Below are positions 38,904 to 47,151 of a stretch of 64,000 nucleotides of DNA, one piece after another. Position 1 is the stretch's first letter, and the number at the start of each line of letters is the position of its first letter. The notes beneath the pieces were generated by a model that was not told the DNA's origin, searched no databases, and worked only from the letters and a program-made list of their open reading frames with translations. Both the position numbers and the translations under genes were made by a program. Source of the DNA: Streptomyces flavofungini (GTDB lineage Bacteria; Actinomycetota; Actinomycetes; Streptomycetales; Streptomycetaceae); NCBI RefSeq assembly GCF_030388665.1, contig NZ_CP128846.1, positions 7,660,001-7,724,000 on the forward strand. The letters run 5' to 3'.

Positions 38904-40700
38904 TTGAGGAAGATAAGCTATCGGCTGCGAGGACAGCCGATCATCATTCACGTTGTGGAGACCGAGGGCGATCTCTCTGAGTTCATGGAGTGGATTTCAC
39001 ACACCGAGCTTGCCGGGTTCGACACGGAGACGACAGGGCTCGACTGGTGGAATGTCGACCGTGAATTTCGGCTGAGGCTAGCCCAGTTCGGTACCGCACA
39101 CGAGGCCTATGTCATTCCGGTGGAGAAAGGGCCTGCCTTCGCCGACGCAGTGAGACGGGCCCTCCTAGGTCTTGATCTGCTGGTGGCCCACAATGCGACC
39201 TTTGACCTCCATGTCGTCGATGCCTGCCTAGGCATTCCGATGGAGGACCTTGCTCCGAAGGTGTGGGACACCAGGATCCTCGCTCACCTCGTCGACCCGC
39301 GGTCGGTTCTGGAGCGCGGGCCCGGCCTGAGCCTCGAAGACCTGACAAGGCACTACATCTGCGAGACCACGGCCGACGAGGTCAAGGGCTCCATGCGGGC
39401 GTTGGCACTCAAGTACAAGACGACCAAGGCTCGAATCTGGCGCCTGGTGGACATCCGAGACGAGGACTTCAACCGGTACGCAGGCATGGACCCTGTCCTT
39501 GCATACAGGCTCCTGCGGATCCTGTACCGCCTCCTACCGGCCCGCTCCAGGGCGCAGGGGCTCATCGGCTGGGAGCACCGGCTAGCCCATGTGACGGCGC
39601 TCATGGAGCGCACCGGCTACCTCCTCGATGTCGAGTACGCCGAGCGCTGCTCGGCGGACCTGAAGCAGCAGGAGGAGGACGCCAAGGCCCGTGCGAAGCG
39701 GTACGGCGTACAGAACATCAACAGCAATCCACAACTGGCTGACGCATTCAAAGCTCTGGGAGTCCGTCTCACCAAGAAGACCCCCAAGGGTCAGTTGGCT
39801 ATGGATGACGAGGTCCTGACGGGCATCAGCCACCCGCTCGCCGACCTGGTCATCAAAGCGCGAAAGGCACTGAAGTGGCGTAAGACATGGTTCGAATCCG
39901 GCTTGCAGAGCAGGGACTCCAGGGATCGGGTACATGCCTCGATCAATTCACTCCAGGCCCGCACGGCTCGGATGAGTATCACCGGGGCAGTACCAGCGCA
40001 GACCTACCCGTCAGATTCAGGCTACGTACGGCACATGTGGCTTGCTGAAGAAGGGCATGTCAGCTGCTCTATCGACTTCGGCAACATGGAGCTTCGATAC
40101 CTGGCAGCGTTCAGTAGAGACCGGACGATGTTGGGCGCGTTCCGTGACGGCCTAGATCTTCACCAGATCACGGCTGATGCCGCGGGGGTGAACCGCAAGG
40201 TTGGCAAAATGGCCAACTTCCTGACCGTGTACGGAGGTGGATGGCGTGCCCTCGTGCAGCAAGCGGGAGTTGACGAACAGACCGCCAGGAAGACGCTCGA
40301 CGCTTTCAATGCAACGTATCCAGGTGTCGGGGCCCTTGCTAAGAGGCTGTCTGGAGAGGCCAGGAAGACGGGACACATCTACACGGCCACAGGTCGACGT
40401 CTACCAGTCGATAAGGGGCGTTGGTACGCAGCTCAAAACTACTTCGTACAGAGCGGGTCGAGGGATGTCACAGCCAGGGCGCTGCTCCGACTACACCGGG
40501 CTGGATTCGGGTCGTACATGAGACTCCCGATCCATGACGAAGTCGTCTTCTCCTTCCCAGAGAGGGAGGCGGCCGAGATGGCTAGGGAGGCAGCCAGGCT
40601 CATGGAGTTCGAGGTTCAAGGGCTCCTGATTCCGGCCGATGCGGAGATCGGTGAACGCTCATGGGGGAGTGTCCTAGATAGGGCGGACAGCAAGCACTAA
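38904..40700 (+). CDS. Family A DNA polymerase with 3'-5' exonuclease domain, 598 aa
   Basis: Exonuclease motifs are intact: F-D-T-E-T-T-G-L-D (Exo I), V-A-H-N-A-T-F-D-L (Exo II) and Y-A-G-M-D-P-V-L (Exo III). The polymerase palm/fingers show S-I-D-F-G-N-M-E-L-R-Y-L-A (motif A), R-K-V-G-K-M-A-N-F-L-T-V-Y-G-G-G (motif B/O-helix) and I-H-D-E-V-V-F-S (motif C). TTG 38904 follows GAGGAGGGG. It lacks a 5' nuclease domain, as other actinophage PolA-like enzymes do. It is the phage replicase. Confidence 0.95.
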   Translation: MRKISYRLRGQPIIIHVVETEGDLSEFMEWISHTELAGFDTETTGLDWWNVDREFRLRLAQFGTAHEAYVIPVEKGPAFADAVRRALLGLDLLVAHNATFDLHVVDACLGIPMEDLAPKVWDTRILAHLVDPRSVLERGPGLSLEDLTRHYICETTADEVKGSMRALALKYKTTKARIWRLVDIRDEDFNRYAGMDPVLAYRLLRILYRLLPARSRAQGLIGWEHRLAHVTALMERTGYLLDVEYAERCSADLKQQEEDAKARAKRYGVQNINSNPQLADAFKALGVRLTKKTPKGQLAMDDEVLTGISHPLADLVIKARKALKWRKTWFESGLQSRDSRDRVHASINSLQARTARMSITGAVPAQTYPSDSGYVRHMWLAEEGHVSCSIDFGNMELRYLAAFSRDRTMLGAFRDGLDLHQITADAAGVNRKVGKMANFLTVYGGGWRALVQQAGVDEQTARKTLDAFNATYPGVGALAKRLSGEARKTGHIYTATGRRLPVDKGRWYAAQNYFVQSGSRDVTARALLRLHRAGFGSYMRLPIHDEVVFSFPEREAAEMAREAARLMEFEVQGLLIPADAEIGERSWGSVLDRADSKH

Positions 40701-40709
40701 GGGAGAAGC

Positions 40710-40928
40710 ATGGAGAACGAGAACGACTTTGCCGAGATCATGCGGGATATGACAGGCGACCTCAAGGACGTTGTTGTGGAGGAGTTCAAGCGGGTAACGG
40801 TCAAGCGTGTTGGGGCGGTTGGAGCTATCGCGCAATCGGCTAGGGCGGCGGGCCTCAGCCCGACTGTTGTTGATGAGATCGCATCTGACGTCTGGTCGTT
40901 CCTCTACCGAGGCTATGACGGAGCCTGA
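40710..40928 (+). CDS. Hypothetical small protein, 72 aa
   Basis: ATG 40710 follows GGGAGAAG. The product is acidic at the N-terminus (M-E-N-E-N-D-F-A-E-I-M) and helical. It lies 9 nt after the polymerase gene. No family recognised. Confidence 0.6.
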   Translation: MENENDFAEIMRDMTGDLKDVVVEEFKRVTVKRVGAVGAIAQSARAAGLSPTVVDEIASDVWSFLYRGYDGA

Positions 40929-40941
40929 CGAGGGGTGCGAA

Positions 40942-41094
40942 TTGGCGAAGTTGAAGATTGGTTCCGTTGAAGTCGTCCTCAGTCGCCGTGAGTTTGAGCT
41001 GTTGAAGCGAGGGCTTGCCCTCATACCGGATCACGGCGAGTACGACGACGGCCAGCCCTCGCAGGTCTTTCTAGACGATGGAGAACGACTGTGA
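40942..41094 (+). CDS. Hypothetical small protein, 50 aa
   Basis: TTG 40942 (LAKLKIGSVEV) follows GAGGGG with 7-nt spacing; an ATG at 40915 in the same frame overlaps the previous gene. The product is a compact strand-helix pattern (S-V-E-V-V-L-S-R-R-E-F-E-L-L-K-R). Unrecognised. Confidence 0.5.
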   Translation: MAKLKIGSVEVVLSRREFELLKRGLALIPDHGEYDDGQPSQVFLDDGERL

Positions 41095-41128
41095 ATGAGT
41101 TCTACGGGCTCGTGGTGGGTGGGGCGAA

Positions 41129-41374
41129 GTGTCCGTGAGCGGGCACGGCGAGAGGGGTGGGGCAGGGCTGACGTCCGGAGTTGATGGTGTCACTGAAGGC
41201 GGGTCGTGCGGCTGTGGTGATGCGGTTAACTGCTATGAGCAGAAGAATCCTTGCCAACGAACCCACCTTCCGCGAACGCGAGTGAGATCTGAAGAGAGGT
41301 CGAGTGTATTGACCGTTCATGTGTATCGAGTGGACAGCTCCGGCGGACGTACGCTTATCCGTGTGAGAAATTAA
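41129..41374 (+). CDS. Small Cys-rich protein before the terminator, 81 aa
   Basis: GTG 41129 opens a frame to TAA 41372-41374. It has C-x-C and two further Cys (S-C-G-C-G-D-A-V-N-C-Y-E-Q-K-N-P-C). The C-terminal 21 residues (T-V-H-V-Y-R-V-D-S-S-G) look more protein-like and could be a separate tiny gene from the TTG near 41309. Weak support. Confidence 0.3.
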   Translation: MSVSGHGERGGAGLTSGVDGVTEGGSCGCGDAVNCYEQKNPCQRTHLPRTRVRSEERSSVLTVHVYRVDSSGGRTLIRVRN

Positions 41375-41383
41375 GGATTATGC

Positions 41384-41416
41384 AAGACCCTCGCCCCGCC
41401 TAGGGGCGAGGGTCTT
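41384..41416. terminator. Strong bidirectional terminator before the integrase
   Basis: AAGACCCTCGCCCC (41384-41397) pairs perfectly with GGGGCGAGGGTCTT (41403-41416), 14 bp, with T tract on the plus side and A-rich on the other. It ends both the rightward early operon and the leftward integrase gene. Confidence 0.92.
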
Positions 41417-41425
41417 CGCTTTTTC

Positions 41426-43033
41426 TCAAAAGCTCGAACTGAAGGCGTCTTCGCGTATGGCAAGCCTTTCCTTTACGTCATCAGGGATGAGGAGTTCCCC
41501 TACGGTTTCCTCAACTTCCTCGTCTCCGTCTTTCGGGATTCGGGTAATGGCGAACTTGATTCCGGCGCGAAGTAGATCCTTAGCCATTCCCTCGACCCCG
41601 CTCGTTTCCCACTGATCACGGTAGGTCTTGCCGCCGTGGGTAAGAATCCATCGGTCTTTGGTGCTCTCAGGATCGATCGCCGCCATCTCGTCCATGAGTG
41701 AGTTTAGAGTTTTCTCGGCTGTCTCCTGGACGAAACCGCCCCGGGCAAACTTACCTCCGGGGGCGAGTTCCTTCATGTAGTGCTCGATTCCGGCCTCTAC
41801 CTCCTTGAGTCTCTTGCGTGTTTTCTCGCCCCGAGCATACTCGCGATACTCCACAGGGTGATCGCCTAGTTCTTCAAGTACGGTCTCAACCAAGGCGGTG
41901 TAGATCTCTTCGGGGTTCTCTCCGGCGCTCTTGCACTTCCGGCATCGGAGATAGAAGTACTTCTTTCCTCTGCTTTGGTTGGTGCGCTTCGTATAATTTC
42001 CCTCGCATTGAGAGCAGATGATGACGCCAAGAAACTGTGTAGCTCCGGGAGTCCAGGGGTTGCCATTTATGCGCGACATTGAGTCCAGTACCTTTTGGAG
42101 CTGATCCCACTCATCCTGTTCGGAGATCGGAGGAGCAACCCTAATCGGCTTCCCATCTGTTCCCCATACGATCTGAGATCGCTTGTTCTTTGCGGGGGTC
42201 GTGCTCATTTCTGTTCTGGCCCCCGTCAGGGCCGGGTTCCGAAGAATGATGCGGAGCGAGGTTCCATGCCACTGGCCGCCGTTTGGCCCTGGGATTCGTG
42301 CTCTGTTAAGGATCTTGCATAGACGGTTTACTGTCGTTGGTTTTTCTCTGAGTAGCGCGCCAATCACGTACCTGAGGACGCGGTATTCTTCTGGTCGGTG
42401 GGCCAAGGAGTACTTCCCATCTTCGCCCCTCTCTGTGGTGTAACCGTACACTGGGTTACCGACCAGCCATTTTTCTTGAGTTTTATTGTGCTGCCACAAA
42501 GAGGCAACGCGAACTCCGGTGTTTGCCGCTTCGATCTCGGCCATACCGGCAATGAGCGAGACGATTGTCTGCCCGATCTGGCTGGAAAGGTCAATCGGAT
42601 CGTTGAGGGACTTGAGATTCTTTCCGAGCTTTGTGCACCATTCGATCATCACCTGAAGGTCGAGGATGCGTCGGACGAATCGGTCTAGCTTCCAGAAGTA
42701 GAGAACGTCAAATTCGGGCGCGCGATTGTTCAGCCATTCACCTAGATCTTTGCGCTTCCAGGGTGGAACCTTCGTCGCGGAGACATTCAAGTCTCGGGCC
42801 ACGCCAACGACGCTAACTCTGTCTGTATTCGCTTGCTTCCACAGGTCAAGTTCCTGCCGGATGGGGGACGTGGTGTCTTCGGTGAGAATGGAAAGTCGGA
42901 CGGAAAGAAGCGCCCTTGGGGAGTCCTCGGGAAGTGCTTCGTTGATCGCCTTGAGCTCGTTCAGTTCCGCTATCTCGACTGCGGACCACGTGATGCCTAC
43001 GACCGGTGGAGCCGTCAACGCAGCTGATGTCAT
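41426..43033 (-). CDS. int: Large serine integrase, 535 aa
   Basis: The N-terminal catalytic domain has R-L-S-I-L-T-E-D-T-T-S-P-I-R-Q (nucleophile Ser near residue 48) and F-W-K-L-D-R-F-V-R-R. A recombinase domain follows (G-Y-T-T-E-R-G then L-C-K-I-L-N-R-A-R-I-P-G-P), then a zinc ribbon (C-S-Q-C and C-R-K-C) and a coiled coil (R-L-K-E-V-E-A-G-I-E-H-Y). ATG 43033 is used; the 60-nt-longer open frame upstream is host DNA. The gene touches the host gene fragment, so attP was directly upstream of its start. No Shine-Dalgarno is visible before the ATG in the integrated state. It catalyses integration and, with a directionality factor, excision. Confidence 0.95.
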   Translation of the reverse strand: MTSAALTAPPVVGITWSAVEIAELNELKAINEALPEDSPRALLSVRLSILTEDTTSPIRQELDLWKQANTDRVSVVGVARDLNVSATKVPPWKRKDLGEWLNNRAPEFDVLYFWKLDRFVRRILDLQVMIEWCTKLGKNLKSLNDPIDLSSQIGQTIVSLIAGMAEIEAANTGVRVASLWQHNKTQEKWLVGNPVYGYTTERGEDGKYSLAHRPEEYRVLRYVIGALLREKPTTVNRLCKILNRARIPGPNGGQWHGTSLRIILRNPALTGARTEMSTTPAKNKRSQIVWGTDGKPIRVAPPISEQDEWDQLQKVLDSMSRINGNPWTPGATQFLGVIICSQCEGNYTKRTNQSRGKKYFYLRCRKCKSAGENPEEIYTALVETVLEELGDHPVEYREYARGEKTRKRLKEVEAGIEHYMKELAPGGKFARGGFVQETAEKTLNSLMDEMAAIDPESTKDRWILTHGGKTYRDQWETSGVEGMAKDLLRAGIKFAITRIPKDGDEEVEETVGELLIPDDVKERLAIREDAFSSSF

Positions 43034-43072
43034 GGCGGCAGGGTATCGCGTTGTGCCTGTGGCTAGAAGTGC
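43034..43072. other. Prophage-host junction (attR or attL)
   Basis: The 39 bp between the integrase ATG and the first recognisable host codons (TGC CCG CAG CTG TAC TGG from 43070) must contain the recombination core. An in-frame TAG at 43064-43066 in the host frame belongs to phage-side sequence. The exact core dinucleotide cannot be set without the other junction. Confidence 0.8.
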
Positions 43073-43381
43073 CCGCAGCTGTACTGGCACATCGGCCTGG
43101 CCGCCGCCGACTACGCCAAGCTGGTGCCCTGGTGGGACGAGGTGGCGCGCGGCACCGGCGTGCGGCTGTACGTGGGTGAGGCCCTGTACAAGGCGGGGGA
43201 CCCGGCGCAGCCCGCCCCGTGGCAGGACCCGGCCGAGCTGTCCCGGCACCTCACGTACGCGAAGGGCTTCCCGCGCGTGCGCGGGCACATCTTCTACTCG
43301 GCGAAGCATGTCGTCGCCGACCGGATCGGCGCGATGCAGCGCGTCGTCGACGACCACTACACGTACCGCGCCGACGGCTGA
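43067..43381 (+). pseudogene. 3' fragment of a family-10 glycosylhydrolase-like gene split by the prophage
   Basis: The frame reads C-P-Q-L-Y-W-H-I-G-L-A-A-A-D-Y-A-K-L-V-P-W-W and ends with H-V-V-A-D-R-I-G-A-M-Q-R-V-V-D-D, the C-terminal part of YngK/GHL10-type proteins. No start codon belongs to it; the 5' part should lie left of the prophage outside the window. High GC matches host DNA. If the fragment is translated at all it would be from a chance start such as GTG 43124. Confidence 0.85.
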
Positions 43382-43459
43382 GCGACGCCGTCCCGCACCC
43401 CGGCCCGCCGGGCCGGGGCGTGGTGGGGGACCCGGGCCTCCGCGGCCCGGGTCCCGGAC

Positions 43460-43657
43460 TCACTCGTCGTCTGCGGCGAAGGGACGCACGACGGTGTCGG
43501 GGCCCGGCGACATGAGGGTCTCGTGCCCGTCCTCGAACCGCACGCGGTAGGGCGGGCCGCCGTTCTCGCCGAGGATCTCGATGACCTCCGCCGTCCGGTC
43601 GTGCTGACCGACGATCCTGCCGTGGATCAGCAGCCGGTCGCCCACGGATGCATGCAT
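43460..43657 (-). CDS. DUF1918 domain protein, 65 aa
   Basis: The product matches DUF1918: M-H-A-S-V-G-D-R-L-L-I-H-G-R-I-V-G, then R-T-A-E-V-I-E-I-L-G and P-Y-R-V-R-F-E-D-G-H-E-T-L. These SH3-like small proteins are widespread in actinobacteria and of unknown function. ATG 43657 follows GGAGGG-like AGGAGGGCAC sequence. First intact host gene beside the prophage. Confidence 0.88.
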   Translation of the reverse strand: MHASVGDRLLIHGRIVGQHDRTAEVIEILGENGGPPYRVRFEDGHETLMSPGPDTVVRPFAADDE

Positions 43658-43735
43658 CGGTAGTGCCCTCCTCGTCGAATCACAGGGGTGGCGGTGCGTG
43701 GCCGTCAGTGTACGACCGGTGGCGGCCGCCTGGCC

Positions 43736-44887
43736 CTACCCGCGCGCCCGTTGGGTGACGGCGATGCAGACGAGGACCGCCACCGCGGTCAGCGGCGCGG
43801 CGGGCGTCAGGTCCTCACCGAGCAGGAAGAGCGACCAGACGAGGGTGAGCAGCGGCTGGGCCAGCTGGAGCTGGCTGGCCTTGGGGATGCCGATGGCGGC
43901 CATGCCCCGGTACCAGACGAGAAGGCCGAGGAACTGGGAGCCGATGGCGAGGTAGAGCAGGCCCGCCGTGCTGTGCCAGGTGAGCTGGAACGGCTCGTGG
44001 CGCAGCGCGATCACCGCCCAGACGACGTTCAGGGGCAGGCACAGGACGAGCGCCCAGCCGATGACCTGCCAGCCGGGCATGTGGCGGGCGAGGCGGCCGC
44101 CCTCGGTGTATCCGGCGGCGCACACGAGGAGCGCGCCGAACAGGTACAGGTCGGCGGTCGACAGGGCGCCGCCGCTCTGCTGCACCGTGAACGCGGCCAC
44201 CGCCACCGCCCCGGCGATCGCCGCCGCCCAGAACGTGCGGGACGGCCGTGTCCCGGTGCGCAGCGCGGACAGGACGGCGGTGGTGAGCGGGAGCAGTCCG
44301 ACGACGACCGCCGCGTGCGCGGTGCTCGACGTCTGCAGCGCCAGGGACGTCAGGAGCGGGAAGCCGACCACGACGCCGCCGCCGACGACCGCGAGTCCGG
44401 CCCAGTGGGCCCGGGCCGGCAGCGGCACCCGCAGCGCGAGCAGGCAGCCGCCCGCGACGACCGCGCCGAGGGCGCACCGCAGAGCCACCAGACTCCAGGG
44501 CCCGATGCCTTCCAACCCCCAGGCGGTGGCGGGGAACGTGAGGGAGAAGGCGATGACGCCGAGGGCGGCCTGGAGGGTGCCCGCGCGGCGGTGGTCGGGG
44601 GCGGGGGTCTTCGCGGCGGCGGGGGGCCGCGTGGTGCCGGTCTGCGCCTGGGTGCCGTCGGCGGCCTGTGTCTTTCCGGCCTGAGCGCTGGGGGCCTGTG
44701 TGCTTCCGGCCTGCGCGCTGCGGGCCTGTGTGCTTCCTGCCCGTGCGCTGCCGGTCGGCGTGGTCCCGCCCTGGGTGCTGCCGGTGACCGGGCGGGGCGC
44801 GAGTGCGCCCTCGGGAGCGGTGCCGGGTGCCTGCCGCGGCTCGACCGCTATCCGTCCCGGTGCAGTAGCGCTATCCTGTGCTCTCAT
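43736..44887 (-). CDS. EamA/DMT-family transporter with low-complexity N-terminus, 383 aa
   Basis: Residues about 100-380 form ten membrane segments in two EamA repeats (start G-V-I-A-F-S-L-T-F-P-A-T-A-W-G-L; second half G-A-L-L-V-C-A-A-G-Y-T, later L-T-A-V-A-V-L-V-C-I-A). Substrate unknown; relatives export amino acids or metabolites. The first 95 residues are a Gly/Ser/Thr/Gln/Ala repeat tract absent from most relatives. No other ATG/GTG/TTG start is available between 44887 and the first TM, so the overlap with the divergent start at 44886 seems real. Confidence 0.85.
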   Translation of the reverse strand: MRAQDSATAPGRIAVEPRQAPGTAPEGALAPRPVTGSTQGGTTPTGSARAGSTQARSAQAGSTQAPSAQAGKTQAADGTQAQTGTTRPPAAAKTPAPDHRRAGTLQAALGVIAFSLTFPATAWGLEGIGPWSLVALRCALGAVVAGGCLLALRVPLPARAHWAGLAVVGGGVVVGFPLLTSLALQTSSTAHAAVVVGLLPLTTAVLSALRTGTRPSRTFWAAAIAGAVAVAAFTVQQSGGALSTADLYLFGALLVCAAGYTEGGRLARHMPGWQVIGWALVLCLPLNVVWAVIALRHEPFQLTWHSTAGLLYLAIGSQFLGLLVWYRGMAAIGIPKASQLQLAQPLLTLVWSLFLLGEDLTPAAPLTAVAVLVCIAVTQRARG

Positions 44888-46325
44888 GCATGAGCGTAGC
44901 AGTGTGGGCGAGTTGGCGCAGAAGCTGCGCGGAGAGCTGGACCGCTACTCTCCGGGTGAGAAGCTGCCGTCGAGCCGGGCGCTGGTCGAGCGGTTGCGGG
45001 TGAGTCCGGTGACCGTGTCGCGGGCCCTCGCGCAGCTCGCCGCGGAGGGGCTCGTCGTGACCCGGCCGGGCGCCGGGGCGTTCCGGGCGGAGCCGTCGCG
45101 CGCGGGCGAGGCCGTCGTCGGTGACACCTCCTGGCAGGAGGTGACGCTCAGCGCGGACGCCATGACGGACGTCGTACCGCGGTCCGTCGACGCCTCCGGC
45201 GTCCTCGCCACGCTCGCCGCGCCCCCGCCCGGCGTCGTGGAGTTCAACAGCGGCTATCTGCACCCGGCGCTCCAGCCGGAGCGGGCGATGGCCGCCGCGC
45301 TCGCCCGGGCGGGCCGCCGCCCCGGCGCCTGGGACCGGCCCCCGGTCGAGGGCCTGCCCGAGCTGCGCGAGTGGTTCGCGCGCGGCATCGGCGGCGCCAT
45401 CACGGCCGCGGAGGTCCTGATCACCTCGGGCGGGCAGAGCGCCCTGACGACGACCTTGCGCGCGCTCGCCCCGCCCGGCGCGCCCGTCCTGCTCGAATCG
45501 CCCACCTATCCGGGCCTGTTGGCCATCGCGCGGGCCGCCGGACTGCGCCCGGTGCCGGTGCCCGTGGACACCGACGGCGTGCGCCCCGAGCTGCTCGCCG
45601 CCGCGTTCCGGGCGACCGGGGCGCGGGTGTTCGTCTGCCAGCCGCTGTTCCAGAACCCCACCGGCGCCGTGCTGTCCGCCGAACGCCGCCCGGAGGTGCT
45701 GCGGATCGCCCGGGAGGCGGGCGCCTTCGTCGTCGAGGACGACTTCGTGCGCCGGCTCGCGCACGAGGACGCGGGGCCGCTGCCGAGGCCCCTCGCGTCC
45801 GACGACCGGGACGGCGTGGTCGTGCACGTCTGCTCGCTCACCAAGGCGACGTCGCCGAGCTTCCGGGTGAGCGCGCTCGCCGCGCGCGGGCCCGTCCTGG
45901 AGCGGCTGCGCGCCATCCAGGTCGTGGACCACTTCTTCGTGCCGCGCCCCCTCCAGGAGGCCGCGCTCGAACTCGTCGGGTCACCGGCCTGGCCGCGTCA
46001 TCTGCGGACCGTGGCCGTCGAGTTGAAGGGCCGCAGGGACGCGATGACGGCCGCGCTGCGCCTGCGCCTGCCCGAGCTCGCGCTGCCGCACATCCCGGTC
46101 GGCGGGTACCACCTGTGGCTGCGGCTGCCCGACGGCACCGACGAACTCGCCTTCGCGGCGGCCGGGTTGCGCGCCGGGGTCGCGGTCGCACCCGGCCGGC
46201 CCTACTTCGCGGCGGAGCCGCCCGCGGCCCACATCCGGCTGAGCTTCGCGGCGCTCGCGGGCGTGGCGGAGATCACGGAAGGGGTCCGCAGGCTGCGGCA
46301 GGCGTGCGACGAGGTGCTGGTGTGA
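44886..46325 (+). CDS. MocR-type GntR/aminotransferase regulator, 479 aa
   Basis: Residues 1-75 are a GntR winged helix (L-P-S-S-R-A-L-V-E-R-L-R-V-S-P-V-T-V-S-R-A-L). Residues about 120-475 are a fold-type I aminotransferase domain: S-G-G-Q-S-A-L, E-S-P-T-Y-P-G, Q-P-L-F-Q-N-P-T-G, V-V-E-D-D-F and S-L-T-K-A-T-S-P, the PLP-lysine. It likely controls the divergent EamA gene in response to an amino-type ligand. A TATCCT -10-like box at 44872-44877 lies 8 nt before the ATG, suggesting a leaderless transcript. Confidence 0.88.
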   Translation: MHERSSVGELAQKLRGELDRYSPGEKLPSSRALVERLRVSPVTVSRALAQLAAEGLVVTRPGAGAFRAEPSRAGEAVVGDTSWQEVTLSADAMTDVVPRSVDASGVLATLAAPPPGVVEFNSGYLHPALQPERAMAAALARAGRRPGAWDRPPVEGLPELREWFARGIGGAITAAEVLITSGGQSALTTTLRALAPPGAPVLLESPTYPGLLAIARAAGLRPVPVPVDTDGVRPELLAAAFRATGARVFVCQPLFQNPTGAVLSAERRPEVLRIAREAGAFVVEDDFVRRLAHEDAGPLPRPLASDDRDGVVVHVCSLTKATSPSFRVSALAARGPVLERLRAIQVVDHFFVPRPLQEAALELVGSPAWPRHLRTVAVELKGRRDAMTAALRLRLPELALPHIPVGGYHLWLRLPDGTDELAFAAAGLRAGVAVAPGRPYFAAEPPAAHIRLSFAALAGVAEITEGVRRLRQACDEVLV

Positions 46326-46515
46326 CAGGGGGCGCGCCCGCAGAGCCCGTGGGCGAGCGCCAGGTGACGAGCGGCGAGCGACGGACGAGAGCGATGCACA
46401 AGAGCGACGAACGAGTGAGGCGGGATCGGGTGAGAAGGGGGCGACGGGTGGGGGAGTGGCGCAGGAGCGGGGAAAGACGCTCGACGCGCGGCGCCGTCCC
46501 TGCGAGTCTCACGTC
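46326..46515. other. Intergenic, nothing recognised
   Basis: 190 bp of GC-rich sequence between the MocR gene and the acetyltransferase. I see no gene or hairpin of note. A promoter for the next gene is expected here. Confidence 0.4.
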
Positions 46516-46977
46516 ATGACCGACGAGTACGTTGCCCCTGACGGCCGCGGGTACGCCCTCCCCGACGGGTACCTGCTGTCCACCGACCCCGCCCGCCTCG
46601 ACCTCGTCCGCATCCACGCGTGGCTCTCCACGGACGCCTACTGGGCTCTCGGCAGGCCTCGCGCCAAGCAGGACGCCGCGATCGCCGGATCGCTCAATTT
46701 CGGTGTGTACGAGGAGGCCTCGGGCAGACAGGTCGCCTACGCGCGTGTGGTCACCGACCACGCGACGTTCGCCTACCTCTGCGACGTGTACGTGGACCGC
46801 TCGGTGCGCGGCAAGGGCATCGGCGTCGCGCTCGCCGCCGGGGTCCGCGACCACCTCGCCCCGTACGGGATGCGCAGGATCCTGCTCGCGACCGGGGACG
46901 CGCACGGCGTGTACGAGAAGGTGGGGTTCACGGTGATCGACAACCCGAGGCAGTGGATGGTGCTCGGCGAGCAGTGA
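46516..46977 (+). CDS. GNAT-family N-acetyltransferase, 153 aa
   Basis: The acetyl-CoA site is visible as V-D-R-S-V-R-G-K-G-I-G-V-A-L-A (R/Q-x2-G-x-G motif), preceded by Y-A-R-V-V-T-D-H-A-T-F-A-Y-L-C-D-V-Y-V and followed by H-G-V-Y-E-K-V-G-F. ATG 46516 is used; an in-frame TTG/GTG region upstream lacks support. Substrate unknown. Its stop lies in a tandem repeat. Confidence 0.9.
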   Translation: MTDEYVAPDGRGYALPDGYLLSTDPARLDLVRIHAWLSTDAYWALGRPRAKQDAAIAGSLNFGVYEEASGRQVAYARVVTDHATFAYLCDVYVDRSVRGKGIGVALAAGVRDHLAPYGMRRILLATGDAHGVYEKVGFTVIDNPRQWMVLGEQ

Positions 46978-47101
46978 CGGCGAGCCCCGGGCAGTGACGG
47001 CGCTCCCTGTGCCGTGACGGAGCGCCACGTGTGTCGTGACGGTGCCCCACGTGTGTCGTGACGGTGCCCCACGCGAGTCGTGACGGAGTCCTGGCGCGGC
47101 T
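46974..47101. repeat. Degenerate 20-22-bp tandem repeat
   Basis: GTGACGG begins at 46974, 46994, 47014, 47036, 47058 and 47080, i.e. spacing 20, 20, 22, 22, 22. The last three units also share CACG(T/C)G(T/A)GT-like stretches. It overlaps the stop codon of the acetyltransferase and fills the gap to the next gene. Confidence 0.85.
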
Positions 47102-47151
47102 CCCGCCCGCCCCCTCTTGACCGCGGGCACCAAGCGCCCCACGATCACCGC

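Larger units (their letters stand above)
1..43066. mobile_element. Integrated temperate tailed phage (prophage), left end outside the window
   Basis: The stretch carries a complete set of siphovirus structural genes, a phage replication set, lysis genes, three tRNAs and a large serine integrase placed at the right edge against a truncated host gene. Gene density, many overlapping starts and stops, and base composition less GC-rich than the host genes to the right all fit a prophage. The right boundary lies between the integrase start (43033) and the first codons of the host fragment (about 43067). The left boundary and the 5' part of the split host gene must lie left of position 1. The large terminase looks disrupted, so the phage may be cryptic. 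Confidence 0.93.
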
